DNA from: Rhodocyclaceae bacterium
GTDB taxonomy: Bacteria; Pseudomonadota; Gammaproteobacteria; Burkholderiales; Rhodocyclaceae
NCBI GenBank assembly: GCA_026415155.1
Contig: JAOAHQ010000002.1
Span: forward strand, 1 to 64,000
DNA length: 64,000 bases
Reading direction: 5' to 3'
The notes under the pieces were generated by a model. That model saw nothing but the letters and a program-made list of their open reading frames with translations. It was not told the DNA's origin and did no database searches. Positions within the stretch are counted from its first letter, which is position 1. Every line of letters starts with the position of its first letter. Below are positions 51,401 through 58,552 of the stretch, one piece after another. The position numbers were made by a program, and so were the translations under genes.

Positions 51401-51902
51401 GAAAGCGCGCCGCCCAGTGGCGCGCCAGGGCGGCGGCCTTCTCCGTCTTGCCGGCCATGAGCCAGTGGCCGATCTCGCCCGTCGGCCCGCCGGAGAGCGC
51501 GATCAGGCCGCCATTGTCGCCTTCCTCAAAAGCGGCGCGCGGAATCTCGGCGCGCCCCTGGCGGCGCGGCTTCAAGTAGGCCGCGCTGAGGAGCTCACAC
51601 AGGCGCAGATAACCGCCGCGGTCCTTGGCAAGGAGCAGCAGTCGATGGGGGAGTTCACGGCCACTTTCAGTGCCTGCCTCAGAGGCGACCCAGACATCGC
51701 AGCCGATGATCGGCTTGATGCCGGCCACACGCGCCGCCGTATAGAACTTGACCATGCCGAACAGATTGGCCAGATCGGTGAGCGCCAGGGCCGGCATCTG
51801 ATCGGCCGCAGCGCGCGCCACGACCTCGTCGAGACGGATCAGGCCATCGGTGATCGAGTATTCGGAATGAAGGCGGAGATGGACGAAGCGCGGGGCAGGC
51901 AT
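48444..51902 (-). CDS. dnaE: DNA polymerase III alpha subunit
   Basis: A 1152-residue replicative polymerase. The N-terminal PHP domain begins FVHLRLHSEYSITDGL. The catalytic aspartates are in GSLVAYALGITDLDP and MPDFDIDFCQEGRD, with the third in the palm after residue 550. GRGSGAGSLVAYALG and NVGMHAGGVLIAPGKL are hallmarks. Helix-hairpin-helix and OB-fold regions are C-terminal (LIAGIVTGVRTQMTRRGKMAIVQLDD, parts). Length is canonical for DnaE1. Confidence 0.98.
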   Translation of the reverse strand: MPAPRFVHLRLHSEYSITDGLIRLDEVVARAAADQMPALALTDLANLFGMVKFYTAARVAGIKPIIGCDVWVASEAGTESGRELPHRLLLLAKDRGGYLRLCELLSAAYLKPRRQGRAEIPRAAFEEGDNGGLIALSGGPTGEIGHWLMAGKTEKAAALARHWAARFPGNFYLEVQRPTGRADHAPDERLIAATLALAHELALPVVATHPVQFLAPEDFRAHEARVCIAEGWVMGDRRRPRLFTEAQYFKTQDEMANLFADLPEALANSVEIARRCNLTIELGKSRLPDFPTPPGVTIDEYLGELARAGLEKRLAHLYPDAAEREAQRPRYLARLEFEIGTIIKMGFAGYFLIVADFINWGKHNGVPVGPGRGSGAGSLVAYALGITDLDPLRYELLFERFLNPERVSMPDFDIDFCQEGRDKVIDYVRRKYGQHAVSQIATFGTMAAKAVVRDVGRVLDLPFNFVDQFAKLIPNELGITLAKAREQEPAIDERLAQEEGLRELWSLAEKLEGLTRNVGMHAGGVLIAPGKLTDFCPLYAADGGATVSQFDKDDVEKIGLVKFDFLGLRTLTILAEAVRFVKEIEGIEVRLEDLPLDDKETYDKIFKTANTTAVFQFESRGMKDTLLQARPDCLEDLIALNALYRPGPMDFIPNFINRKHGRERVVYPHPLLEKVLKPTYGIMVYQEQVMQSAQVIANYTLGGADLLRRAMGKKKPEEMAKQREIFVKGAVENGIDEAKANEIFDTMEKFAGYGFNKSHAAAYSLVAYQTAWLKCHHPAAFMAATLSSEMADTDKVQFFFNDAKENGIAFLPPDINTGLVRFTPVDAKTIRYGLGAIKGTGESALGAILKARETGPFADLFDFCRRIDRRTVNRRVIEALIRAGAFDSLDDHRAKLLASVGRALEAAEQAEKNAHQGGLFDLPDEPARAAAHYVEVPRWSERERLMNEKQALGFFLSGHPYSAYAGELKAFVRRRLAELSAEREPQLIAGIVTGVRTQMTRRGKMAIVQLDDATAQLEVSVFNELWEAERAKIREDELLVVEGKVSRDDYSGSWRVAADKLLTLAEARGRFARELRLSLAGALGHDTASRLKALLSPYRASEHACPVRIRYRNALAEAELVLPEAWRVRLEDGLLTALADWLKPENVVIGYG

Positions 51903-51986
51903 GAGATAGCGATTTTACTTGCCGCGCTCGTCGCTGATGAAAGCCGTATCGCTCGGGTCAGCCGAAGCTTCGGAGATAACGATGGT

Positions 51987-52247
51987 TCAGCCGATCAGCT
52001 GGTCATAGTCGGCATGGCTGCCGATCCAGAACCATTGAATGCCTCCCGGCACGGGAATGCCCAGCGCACGGTAATGCAAGCCGATGCGCACGCTATAAAA
52101 GCGACCGCCGAGAATGGACTTGAACTGAAGGGAGGGGTGGGTGGGGTCGGCTTTCAGCAGCGCGAAATTGCGATTGGCCAGTTGCTGGACTGCTACAGGC
52201 AAGGCAGCGTAGCCTTGCCAAAACCGGCGCGATGCATAATGCCTCAA
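51987..52247 (-). CDS. RelE/ParE-family toxin
   Basis: An 86-residue basic protein with the RelE/ParE pattern: FWQGYAALPVAVQQLANRNFALLKADPTHPSLQFK (N-terminal helices, in parts), then RFYSVRIGLHYRALGI and WFWIGSHADYDQLIG at the C-terminus. The final strand HADYDQL is typical of this branch. Its ATG overlaps the antitoxin stop (ATGA), so the two are cotranslated. Possible activity: mRNA interferase or gyrase inhibitor; not decided by sequence. Confidence 0.88.
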   Translation of the reverse strand: MRHYASRRFWQGYAALPVAVQQLANRNFALLKADPTHPSLQFKSILGGRFYSVRIGLHYRALGIPVPGGIQWFWIGSHADYDQLIG

Positions 52248-52444
52248 AGCTCTCGAGCCTGACCTGATGCGAAATCGGCCATTGCTTCGGCGGCCAGTGC
52301 ATCCAGCCTGCCTGCTTGGGCATCGGCCTCGATCTGCTCATCCCATTGGGCGGCGTCGAATTCTGCAAACCAGCGCCTGAACTCTGTGAGTTCGCGCGGG
52401 GACAATTCCTTAACAGCGGCTTCGATGGCTTCGACGGTGGTCAT
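52244..52444 (-). CDS. Antitoxin of the RelE/ParE pair
   Basis: A 66-residue acidic protein: MTTVEAIEAAVKELSPRELTEFRRWFAEFDAAQWDEQIEADAQAGRLDAL (in parts), ending ADFASGQAREL. This matches the short antitoxins whose tail GRLDxLxxEA occurs with such toxins. AGGAG lies 6 bases before the ATG at 52444; the longer open frame upstream is rejected. A dispersed repeat lies 73 bases upstream of the start. Confidence 0.87.
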   Translation of the reverse strand: MTTVEAIEAAVKELSPRELTEFRRWFAEFDAAQWDEQIEADAQAGRLDALAAEAMADFASGQAREL

Positions 52445-52516
52445 GCGCGACTCCTGGGAAGGGATTTCAGGCATTGTCCTGGCCGGACGAGCGTTCGAAA
52501 TGGCGCGGCCAGCACC

Positions 52517-52541
52517 AAAGCGTCGGCGCTGGCGGGACGGC
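52517..52541 (+). repeat. 24-bp dispersed repeat, copy p
   Basis: AAAG-C-GTCGGCGCTGGC then GGGACGGC, with one inserted base. It lies between the MBL hydrolase stop and the antitoxin promoter region. Confidence 0.75.
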
Positions 52542-52550
52542 AGTATGGCT

Positions 52551-53498
52551 TCAACCACGTGCCCAGATCAACAGCCCCTGCGCATCGAGATCGAGATCCA
52601 TCTGCCACAAGGCGCGGATTTCCGCCTCAGGCAGCAGCGTGCCGTGCGCGCGCGCTTCGGCGACGAGGTAATCGGCAAGCTTTGCCATGAGGCGCGCATG
52701 CGCCCCGTCTTCCCCCTCGCGCAGCGTTTCTTTCGTCAGCCGCACGCACTCGTCGATGCGGCGCAACAGATCCTGGGCGAGCGGGCGCGGCGGGGCGATG
52801 CGGGAGAAGTGAGTCAGATAGACGGCCTCGGGCTCAAGCGCGATCATGCGCTCGACCGAATCGCGCCAGTCGACCGGGTCGAACTGCGAGGGGGTTGGGC
52901 AGGGAAAGACGAAGGGGCGGCCGGAGGCATCGTCCATCTCGCGGTAGGCAATCCCGAAGGTATCGCCCGTGAAGATACCGTTGGCGGCGCGATCGTGGAT
53001 GAAGATGTGATGCTTGGCATGGCCGGGGCAATCGTAACAGGCGAGTTCCCGGCGGCCGAGCTTGAGCACCAAGCCGTCGTTCGTCTCGATGACGCGCTCG
53101 GCCGGCACCGGGATCAATGTGCCATAGAGTCTTTGCGCGGTTTCCTTGCCATAGACCTCTTCGGTGGCGGCCATGAGCTTCGTCGGGTCGATCATGTGGC
53201 GCGCGCCGCGCGGATGGACGACGAACTTTGCATTCGGGAAGGCCTGCATATAGGCCCCCGAGCCGCCGGCATGATCGAGATGGATGTGCGTGACGATCAC
53301 ATAATCGACCGCCGCGGGGGAGAGCTCGAGCTCCTTTAAGGCCTGCTGCGCGCGCGGCAGGGAAGCGTTCGAGCCATTGTCGATGAAGGCGGCGCGGCCT
53401 TCATCGACGACGAGATGCACGGCGGCGAGCTGATGGCGCACGTAACCGGCGTCGAAGGCGTAGATGCCGTTGCGGTAGTCGATGAGCTTGAATTCCAT
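52551..53498 (-). CDS. MBL-fold metallohydrolase
   Basis: A 315-residue metallo-beta-lactamase-fold hydrolase. The zinc motif is VTHIHLDHAGG (HxHxDH), with CPGHAKHH and FTGDTFGIAY providing further ligands. YLTHFSRIAPP near residue 235 carries the last His. The substrate is unknown; glyoxalase II, sulfur dioxygenase and phosphodiesterase relatives share this fold. The ATG at 53498 (MEFKLIDYRNGIY) was chosen over an earlier start inside the DUF1640 gene. Confidence 0.88.
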   Translation of the reverse strand: MEFKLIDYRNGIYAFDAGYVRHQLAAVHLVVDEGRAAFIDNGSNASLPRAQQALKELELSPAAVDYVIVTHIHLDHAGGSGAYMQAFPNAKFVVHPRGARHMIDPTKLMAATEEVYGKETAQRLYGTLIPVPAERVIETNDGLVLKLGRRELACYDCPGHAKHHIFIHDRAANGIFTGDTFGIAYREMDDASGRPFVFPCPTPSQFDPVDWRDSVERMIALEPEAVYLTHFSRIAPPRPLAQDLLRRIDECVRLTKETLREGEDGAHARLMAKLADYLVAEARAHGTLLPEAEIRALWQMDLDLDAQGLLIWARG

Positions 53499-53506
53499 CT
53501 GCTGCG

Positions 53507-53758
53507 TTAGAAAAAAGCCTTCATGATCAGACTCATCACGCCGGCAAGCAGGACACCCATCATCCACTTGATGACCAACAGTTCGGCGCGCAGCGGAGAA
53601 AATTCCTTCTCCAGCTTGAGATCGAGGTAGTCACGGGTGACGAGGGACTCTTGCGCCTCGCCGATGACGCGAATCACCGCTTCGGCCTGCTGCTCGGAAA
53701 ATCCTGCCGAACGCAGACGGTCGACCAATTTGAAGGTGTCGAAGGAAAGCACGGCCAT
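53507..53758 (-). CDS. DUF1640-like coiled-coil membrane protein (paralog C)
   Basis: An 83-residue protein starting MAVLSFDTFKLVDRLRSAGFSEQQAEAV, similar to the paralogs at 786 and 1178 (xFDTxKxVxxL start). A helical middle (VIRVIGEAQESLVTRDYLDLKLEKE) leads to a C-terminal membrane segment (WMMGVLLAGVMSLIMKAFF). It lies between soxB and the MBL gene, 8 bases upstream of the latter's start. The longer frame start at 53803 is not needed. Confidence 0.75.
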   Translation of the reverse strand: MAVLSFDTFKLVDRLRSAGFSEQQAEAVIRVIGEAQESLVTRDYLDLKLEKEFSPLRAELLVIKWMMGVLLAGVMSLIMKAFF

Positions 53759-53848
53759 GAGGGAAGTTCGTATCGGATACGCTGCAGCAAGTATAACGCT
53801 CAACCAGGCTTATCTCCCCCTGGAATCACCTCCTGACTGCATTCACTT

Positions 53849-55564
53849 TCACGCCAGCCCCGGATTGCCTGCGACACCAATGAGCCGCGGCGAGTTGAGC
53901 TTCCGGGGGGCGATGGTCTTCTTGGCGCGCAGCCAGCGCGCGACGACTTCCCAGATCGGCTCGCCGGAAGCATTTTCGGCGACCGGCGCCCAGCCGGCCA
54001 CCTTGTATTTCTTGTGCGGATCGAGGGGCTCCCCCTTCAAGCGCATGTCCTGGATGCGATGGCCCATTTTCTCGTTTGGCGCACAGGCATAGGTGAGGCC
54101 ACCGACGCGCACCATGTCGCCGCCTTGCTGCTTGTAGGGATCGGGGTTGAACAGATTGTCGCAGACGTCTTCGAGGATGTCCTTGATCTGCGCGCCAGTC
54201 ATTTCGGTGAGCGTCGAATAGGGGTAGGTGATCGCCGTCTGATCCATGAGGTGCTCGAAGGTGATCGTCTCGCCGGCAAGCAGCGTCGTGCCCCAGCGAA
54301 AACCCGGCGAGAAGGCGAGATCGGCTCCCTTTTCCTCCATCAGCGCATCGAGGATCAGTTGATCCCACGAGCCGTTGAAGTTGCCGCGCCGGTAGAGCAA
54401 GCCTTCCGTGACGGCGAGCTTTTCCTGGAGCCTGCCCAGGTACGGCGCGCGCAGCTTTTCGATCAGCGCCGCCATCTCCGCATCTGGCGGCAAGAGATTG
54501 GCGAATACCGGCAAGAGCGTGTAGCGGAAGTCGCGCACCCGGCCGCCTTTCACCTCGAAATCGAGCACGCCCAGGAACTTGCCGTTCGAGCCGGCGTTGG
54601 TGACGAGCGTCACGCCTTGGGCATTCTTCACCTTGACCGGCTGCGGCACGCCATCATGGGTGTGGCCGCCGAGGATCGCATCGAGGCCGGTCACACGGCT
54701 GGCGAGCTTGAGATCGACGTCCATGCCGTTGTGCGAGAGCAGCACGACGACTTGCGCACCGGCAGCGCGGGCCTCATCGACGACCTTCTGCATCTCCTCG
54801 TCCTGGATGCCGAAAGTCCATTCGGGCACCAGATAACGCGGGTTGGCGATCGGCGTGTAAGGAAAGGCCTGGCCGATCACGGCGACCTTCACACCGTTCA
54901 TCTCGCGCATCGCATAAGGCTTGAAGACCGGGTCATTGAAGTCGGTGGTCTTGACGTTCTGGGCGAGGAATTCCACCTTGCCAGCGAAATCCTTCTCGAC
55001 GATTTCCTTGACGCGCTGATCGCCGAGCGTGAATTCCCAGTGCGGGCACATCATGTCGACGCCGAGGAGCTTGCAGGCTTCGACCATGTCCTGGCCCTTA
55101 GTCCAAAGCGCGGTCGCCGAACCTTGCCAGGTATCGCCGCCATCGAGCAGCAAGGCGCCGGGTCGGCTCGCCTTGAGTTGCTTGACGAGGGTGGCCAGAT
55201 GCGCGAAGCCGCCGACCTTGCCATAGGTGCGCGCTGCGGCTTCGAAATCGAGGTAGGTGAAGGCGTGCGCCTTGAGCGTGCCGGGCCGCAGCCCGAAGGC
55301 CTTGAGGAGTTTCTCGCCGACGAGGTGCGGCACCTTGCCCTGCATGCTGCCGACGCCGAGATTGACGTTCGGCTCGCGGTAATAGATGGGCAGGAGTTGC
55401 GCGTGGCAGTCGGTGAAGTGCAGGAAATGCACATTGCCGAAGCGGGGAAGATCATAAAACCTCTCGCCGCCTTGGGCGGCGAGTAGCGTCGGGGAATCGA
55501 GCGCGAAGCCCGCCGCCGCGGCGGCAGCGAGCACCTGCATGAACTCACGGCGGTTCATGGACAT
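53849..55564 (-). CDS. soxB: Thiosulfohydrolase SoxB
   Basis: A 571-residue periplasmic dimanganese enzyme that hydrolyses sulfate from SoxY-bound thiosulfonate. A Tat signal (MNRREFMQVLAAAAAAGFALD) is followed by VHFLHFTDCHAQLLPIYYREP (metal ligands), LLDGGDTWQGSATALWTKG, LSHNGMDVDLKLAS and GGHTHDGVPQP. These are SoxB-specific rather than general 5'-nucleotidase features. ATG at 55564 has GGAGA upstream. Last gene of the sigma-antisigma-soxAXB run. Confidence 0.97.
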   Translation of the reverse strand: MSMNRREFMQVLAAAAAAGFALDSPTLLAAQGGERFYDLPRFGNVHFLHFTDCHAQLLPIYYREPNVNLGVGSMQGKVPHLVGEKLLKAFGLRPGTLKAHAFTYLDFEAAARTYGKVGGFAHLATLVKQLKASRPGALLLDGGDTWQGSATALWTKGQDMVEACKLLGVDMMCPHWEFTLGDQRVKEIVEKDFAGKVEFLAQNVKTTDFNDPVFKPYAMREMNGVKVAVIGQAFPYTPIANPRYLVPEWTFGIQDEEMQKVVDEARAAGAQVVVLLSHNGMDVDLKLASRVTGLDAILGGHTHDGVPQPVKVKNAQGVTLVTNAGSNGKFLGVLDFEVKGGRVRDFRYTLLPVFANLLPPDAEMAALIEKLRAPYLGRLQEKLAVTEGLLYRRGNFNGSWDQLILDALMEEKGADLAFSPGFRWGTTLLAGETITFEHLMDQTAITYPYSTLTEMTGAQIKDILEDVCDNLFNPDPYKQQGGDMVRVGGLTYACAPNEKMGHRIQDMRLKGEPLDPHKKYKVAGWAPVAENASGEPIWEVVARWLRAKKTIAPRKLNSPRLIGVAGNPGLA

Positions 55565-55611
55565 GGCTGTCTCCAGGGAATGGGCCGGCGGCAGAGGGCC
55601 GCCGGCAAGAG

Positions 55612-56229
55612 TCATTTATTGACGGGGGAAGCAGGATCGAGCAGCAAGGCGACGAGATCCTTGATCTGCTCCGGCGTCAGCGCCCCGACGCGTCCAAAGC
55701 GCGGCATTTCCGAGCAGAGGTTGTAGGCCTTGGCGTTGTAGATCTTCGCGTAGACGTATTTCTGCATCTCGGGCGAGTTGCCGCGCAGCTTGCCGAAATT
55801 GAGCAGGCTTGGGCCGACGGTGCCATAGGCAAGCTCGTTAGGCCCGATCTGGTGGCAGTTGTAGCAGTTGCCGCCGACCGGCAGGCCCGGCTGATCGCTC
55901 CAGGTGAAGCCGCGGCCGCTTTGCGCGAGCGCCTCGCCCTTCTTCCAGTCGCCCATCAGCTTGCCATCGGCCGGCCATTGGATGCTGGCCATCTGATCTG
56001 CTTCGAGCACCTTGACGATGTCGCCCTTCGGGTTGTTGCCAGTGCGATTGCAGATCGCCTGCACGCCGTCTTCGGCGAGCCGGTCGAGCCCCGCCTGGCC
56101 GCGCGGCTTGAAGTCTCTCTTGATCATCTCGATCGCCTTGGCGCGATAGTCGCCTTCCGCCTGGGCGGGCAGGGCGGCGGAAAGGCCGGCTGCAGACACG
56201 AGCGTGGCAAAAACGATTTTGGGGTTCAT
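55612..56229 (-). CDS. soxX: Cytochrome c SoxX
   Basis: A 205-residue exported cytochrome (signal peptide ending PAQA). The heme motif CYNCH is at residues 122-126, and the distal Met is probably in SEMPRFG. TWSDQPGLPVGGNCYNCHQ and LSFTDEQ-like C-terminal GALTPEQIKDLVALLLDP fit SoxX. It pairs with SoxA to join thiosulfate oxidatively to SoxYZ. Between soxA and soxB, 21 bases after soxA. Confidence 0.95.
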   Translation of the reverse strand: MNPKIVFATLVSAAGLSAALPAQAEGDYRAKAIEMIKRDFKPRGQAGLDRLAEDGVQAICNRTGNNPKGDIVKVLEADQMASIQWPADGKLMGDWKKGEALAQSGRGFTWSDQPGLPVGGNCYNCHQIGPNELAYGTVGPSLLNFGKLRGNSPEMQKYVYAKIYNAKAYNLCSEMPRFGRVGALTPEQIKDLVALLLDPASPVNK

Positions 56230-56250
56230 GTCTTATTCTCCTCCTTCGGT

Positions 56251-57087
56251 TTAGCGCTTGATGCCCGGGCCCTTATAGATGACGCCGTTGGCATTGGCAG
56301 TCAGATAGGTCAGGAGGGCCGTGATGGTATCCGAGGCGTATTTCGGCTCAGGGAAACGCTGCTGGCGGAAGCAGTCGTTCATGCGCCACTGCATCGTGAG
56401 CGCCACGCCACCGGTCATGCGCCAGGCCGGCCAGCCCAGCACGGCCTTGGCGGCGCCTTCCTTGGTGGAGATCTTCGGTAAATCCTGCATGCGGATGCGC
56501 TTGCCTTCCGCGCCATGGCAGGTGTTGCAGGCAAAGTCGAACGGCCCGGCGCGGTATTGCGCGACCTCCTTGCCAAGCTCATAGACCTCGCGCACCTTGG
56601 GATGCTTGAGATCGACAGCGAAGGGCTTGCCGCGCGAAAGACCGGCGACATACATGACGAGATTGGTGATGTCAGGCGCGCTGGTATCGTTCGGGCCCTG
56701 GAAAGGCTTCTTGGCGATGTCCTCGAACTTGAAACCCTGCTTCTCGACCATGCACCAGACGATGCGCCGTTCGGCATCCATCACCGCGTCGGCATCTTGA
56801 AAGTAACGCGGCATTTGCACATAGGCGCCCTCGAGCTTGCCGATGCCAAGCCCCAGATCGCAGCTTTCGGCGAGCGAGACGTTCTTCGGCCCGCGCTTGG
56901 CGTGCCACAGCTCCTCCCCGCGCAGTTCGTTGAGCTCGGCGGGGTTGCTGTCTTCCATCTCGGCGCGGAATTTCTCGAATTCCTTGGCCGCCTTGGCGTG
57001 ATCGATTTCGGCCTGGGCGTGCGCGGCAATGGGGCCGAGCAGCAGGCCCAAGGCGGCGCAGACACTCCCGAGCAAGGTTTTTCTCAT
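56251..57087 (-). CDS. soxA: Cytochrome c SoxA (single-heme type)
   Basis: A 278-residue exported cytochrome (signal ending IAAHAQ). One heme motif CNTCH is visible in FDFACNTCHGAEGKRI. The region that holds the first heme in diheme SoxA has only AESCDLGLG and RRIVWCMVEK, which suggests a disulfide instead, as in single-heme SoxA. The active-site persulfide Cys is in WRMNDCFRQQRFPEP. GGAGGAG lies just before the ATG. A sigma-70-like promoter overlaps the end of the preceding anti-sigma gene. Confidence 0.95.
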   Translation of the reverse strand: MRKTLLGSVCAALGLLLGPIAAHAQAEIDHAKAAKEFEKFRAEMEDSNPAELNELRGEELWHAKRGPKNVSLAESCDLGLGIGKLEGAYVQMPRYFQDADAVMDAERRIVWCMVEKQGFKFEDIAKKPFQGPNDTSAPDITNLVMYVAGLSRGKPFAVDLKHPKVREVYELGKEVAQYRAGPFDFACNTCHGAEGKRIRMQDLPKISTKEGAAKAVLGWPAWRMTGGVALTMQWRMNDCFRQQRFPEPKYASDTITALLTYLTANANGVIYKGPGIKR

Positions 57088-57119
57088 CGTCTCCTCCTGT
57101 CGGTGTTGCGGGTGTGGCG

Positions 57120-57149
57120 AATATATCAATCGTCAAAGCGGCGCTTCAA
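57120..57149 (-). promoter_or_regulatory. Possible sigma-70 promoter for soxAXB
   Basis: On the minus strand TTGAAG, an 18-base spacer and TATATT, ending 33 bases before the soxA ATG. The -35 lies in the last codons of the anti-sigma gene. It would let soxAXB be expressed independently of the sigma factor. Confidence 0.4.
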
Positions 57150-57892
57150 GTTTGTATGTAGCGCCAGCCTTGCGTCAGTTTTTCGGCAAGCTCGTTTTCG
57201 GCCGAGCCGGTCTCTTCGACGCCGGGCAAGAGCACGACTTCGATGCCGCGCTCGCGCATGCGTTCGATCGCCTCGCGGCAGGCCACGAGCCGCAGGTTGT
57301 CATAGTGGCGGAGCGCCGCAATCCGTTCGGCATAGGGCGAGCCGCCGGCGCGCAAAAGATGCAGTCCCGGCCCATTGGCGAGCAGCTCGATGCGCAAGGG
57401 CCTGCCCTGGGCGTCGCGTTCCTGCGCGAGGCGTTCGGCCTTGGCGAGGGCCGTTTCCATGTGCGCCGGCGCATCGGAAAAAATGTGGAGCAGGATGCGG
57501 CCGCCTGCGGCGCGCGCCTCGGCGATCTGGCGATTGAGTTCCCGCTCCTCGTCGAAATGCGCGCTGGCGAACCAGCCGGCCAGCGTGCCGAGGGCGAGCA
57601 AGGCGCTTGCGGCGAGCGCAGGCAGGGCAGGCAGCGCGATGCGCGGCCGTCTTGCCAGCGCCGAGTTTTCGAGGCGGCGGGAGGCCCGGCGGGAGGCCGC
57701 TTCTTCCGCCTGCGTGGCTTGCGGCAAGGGATAGGCGCCGCGCAGCATCTGTTTCAGCTTCCAAAGCTCGCAGGCGCGGGCGGCCAGCACCGGCTCGCGC
57801 ATCATGCGCTCCAAAAGACGCGCGCGCTCGGCCGCATCGAGCTCATCGTCGATGTAGGCACCGAGGATTTCGTCTGAAATCTCTGTGCTCAT
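57146..57892 (-). CDS. Membrane anti-sigma factor with extracytoplasmic DsrE-like domain
   Basis: A 248-residue protein. Residues 1-55 look like an anti-sigma domain (DEILGAYIDDELDAAERARLLERM) without a zinc motif. Residues 66-83 form an Arg-rich linker; ENSALARRP in it is repeat-encoded. One membrane helix lies at about 85-109. Residues 131-248 match the DsrE/DsrF-like fold: GRILLHIFSDAPAHMETAL, LANGPGLHLL, SPYAERIAAL, LVACREAIERM (Cys205) and the ending LTQGWRYIQT. DsrE-like proteins carry sulfur on a conserved Cys. It starts 11 bases after the ECF sigma gene, so it probably holds that sigma inactive and senses a periplasmic sulfur species. I know of no described protein with this fusion. 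Confidence 0.8.
   Translation of the reverse strand: MSTEISDEILGAYIDDELDAAERARLLERMMREPVLAARACELWKLKQMLRGAYPLPQATQAEEAASRRASRRLENSALARRPRIALPALPALAASALLALGTLAGWFASAHFDEERELNRQIAEARAAGGRILLHIFSDAPAHMETALAKAERLAQERDAQGRPLRIELLANGPGLHLLRAGGSPYAERIAALRHYDNLRLVACREAIERMRERGIEVVLLPGVEETGSAENELAEKLTQGWRYIQT
57646..57669 (-). repeat. 24-bp dispersed repeat, copy q, in the anti-sigma linker
   Basis: Sense to the gene; AAAACTCGGCGCTGGC then AAGACGGC, encoding ENSALARRP between the anti-sigma domain and the membrane helix. Confidence 0.8.
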
Positions 57893-57903
57893 CTATCGCT
57901 TCC

Positions 57904-58455
57904 TCAAGCCTTCAAGCGATGCACGGTGGCGCTACGCACCGGCGGCTCGGCGAGCCGCTCGCGTAGGATGGCGCGCGCGCGGGAGAGCCGGCTCATCACG
58001 GTGCCGATCGGTATCTCGAGAATGGCGGCCACTTCCGCGTACGAGCATTCTTCGAGATCGACGAGGGTGACGACTTCGCGCTGGCCAGGCGGCAAGGCCG
58101 CGACGGCCTCGCGCACGCGGCGCACGAGCTCGTTTTGCGCGACGTCTTCCTCGGCCGAAAGAGTTTCGGGCAGGGCGGTCTCATCGACCGACTCGAGGTC
58201 GTCGTGCTCACGGCGCGACCGCAGATGATCGTGCCAGCAGTGCGCGAGGATCGCGCACAACCAGGCAAAGAGCGCCTGGGCCTCGCGCAGCTGGTCCCGA
58301 TGGCGGATCGCCTTGGCGAGCGCTTCCTGGACGAGATCGTCGGCGAGCGCGCGATCGTGGCACCAGGCATAGGCGAGCCGCCACAACCGGGCGCGCTGTT
58401 CCTTGAGCAATTTTTCGTCTTGCCGCGAGCGGCCGAAGAAATCGAGGATGCTCAT
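57904..58455 (-). CDS. ECF-family RNA polymerase sigma factor
   Basis: A 183-residue sigma factor with region 2 (residues ~22-82: ALADDLVQEALAKAI, FAWLCAILAHCWHDHLRS) and region 4 (~108-160: LPPGQREVVTLVDLEECSYAEVAAIL, in parts, then GTVMSRLSRARAIL). Regions 1 and 3 are absent, as in ECF factors. The ATG lies at or within a few bases of the predicted transcription start, with no ribosome site, so the mRNA may be leaderless. It sits inside the sox locus and is followed by its anti-sigma gene. A GGAATAA-N15-CGTCT signal precedes it. Confidence 0.92.
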   Translation of the reverse strand: MSILDFFGRSRQDEKLLKEQRARLWRLAYAWCHDRALADDLVQEALAKAIRHRDQLREAQALFAWLCAILAHCWHDHLRSRREHDDLESVDETALPETLSAEEDVAQNELVRRVREAVAALPPGQREVVTLVDLEECSYAEVAAILEIPIGTVMSRLSRARAILRERLAEPPVRSATVHRLKA

Positions 58456-58463
58456 ATGCAGTA

Positions 58464-58490
58464 AGACGGAGCAGCGCTCGTTTTTATTCC
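58464..58490 (-). promoter_or_regulatory. ECF-type promoter of the sigma gene: GGAATAA-N15-CGTCT
   Basis: On the minus strand GGAATAA (58484-58490), 15 bases, then CGTCT (58464-58468), 8 bases before the sigma ATG. The same boxes with the same spacing lie upstream of soxY. Confidence 0.75.
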
Positions 58491-58503
58491 ATCCGTGCCG
58501 TGC

Positions 58504-58532
58504 AGAAAAAAGGGAGGGCAAACCCTCCCTTC
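58504..58532 (-). terminator. Rho-independent terminator after soxYZ
   Basis: On the minus strand AAGGGAGGG / CCCTCCCTT stem with a TTTG loop, followed by TTTTTTCTG. It lies 21 bases past the soxZ stop and before the sigma promoter. Confidence 0.9.
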
Positions 58533-58552
58533 TTTGCCGGCGCGCGGTGCGC

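Noticed and set aside
54014-55486. 490-codon open frame opposite soxB
   Set aside because: Shadow of soxB; composition typical of antisense high-GC frames.
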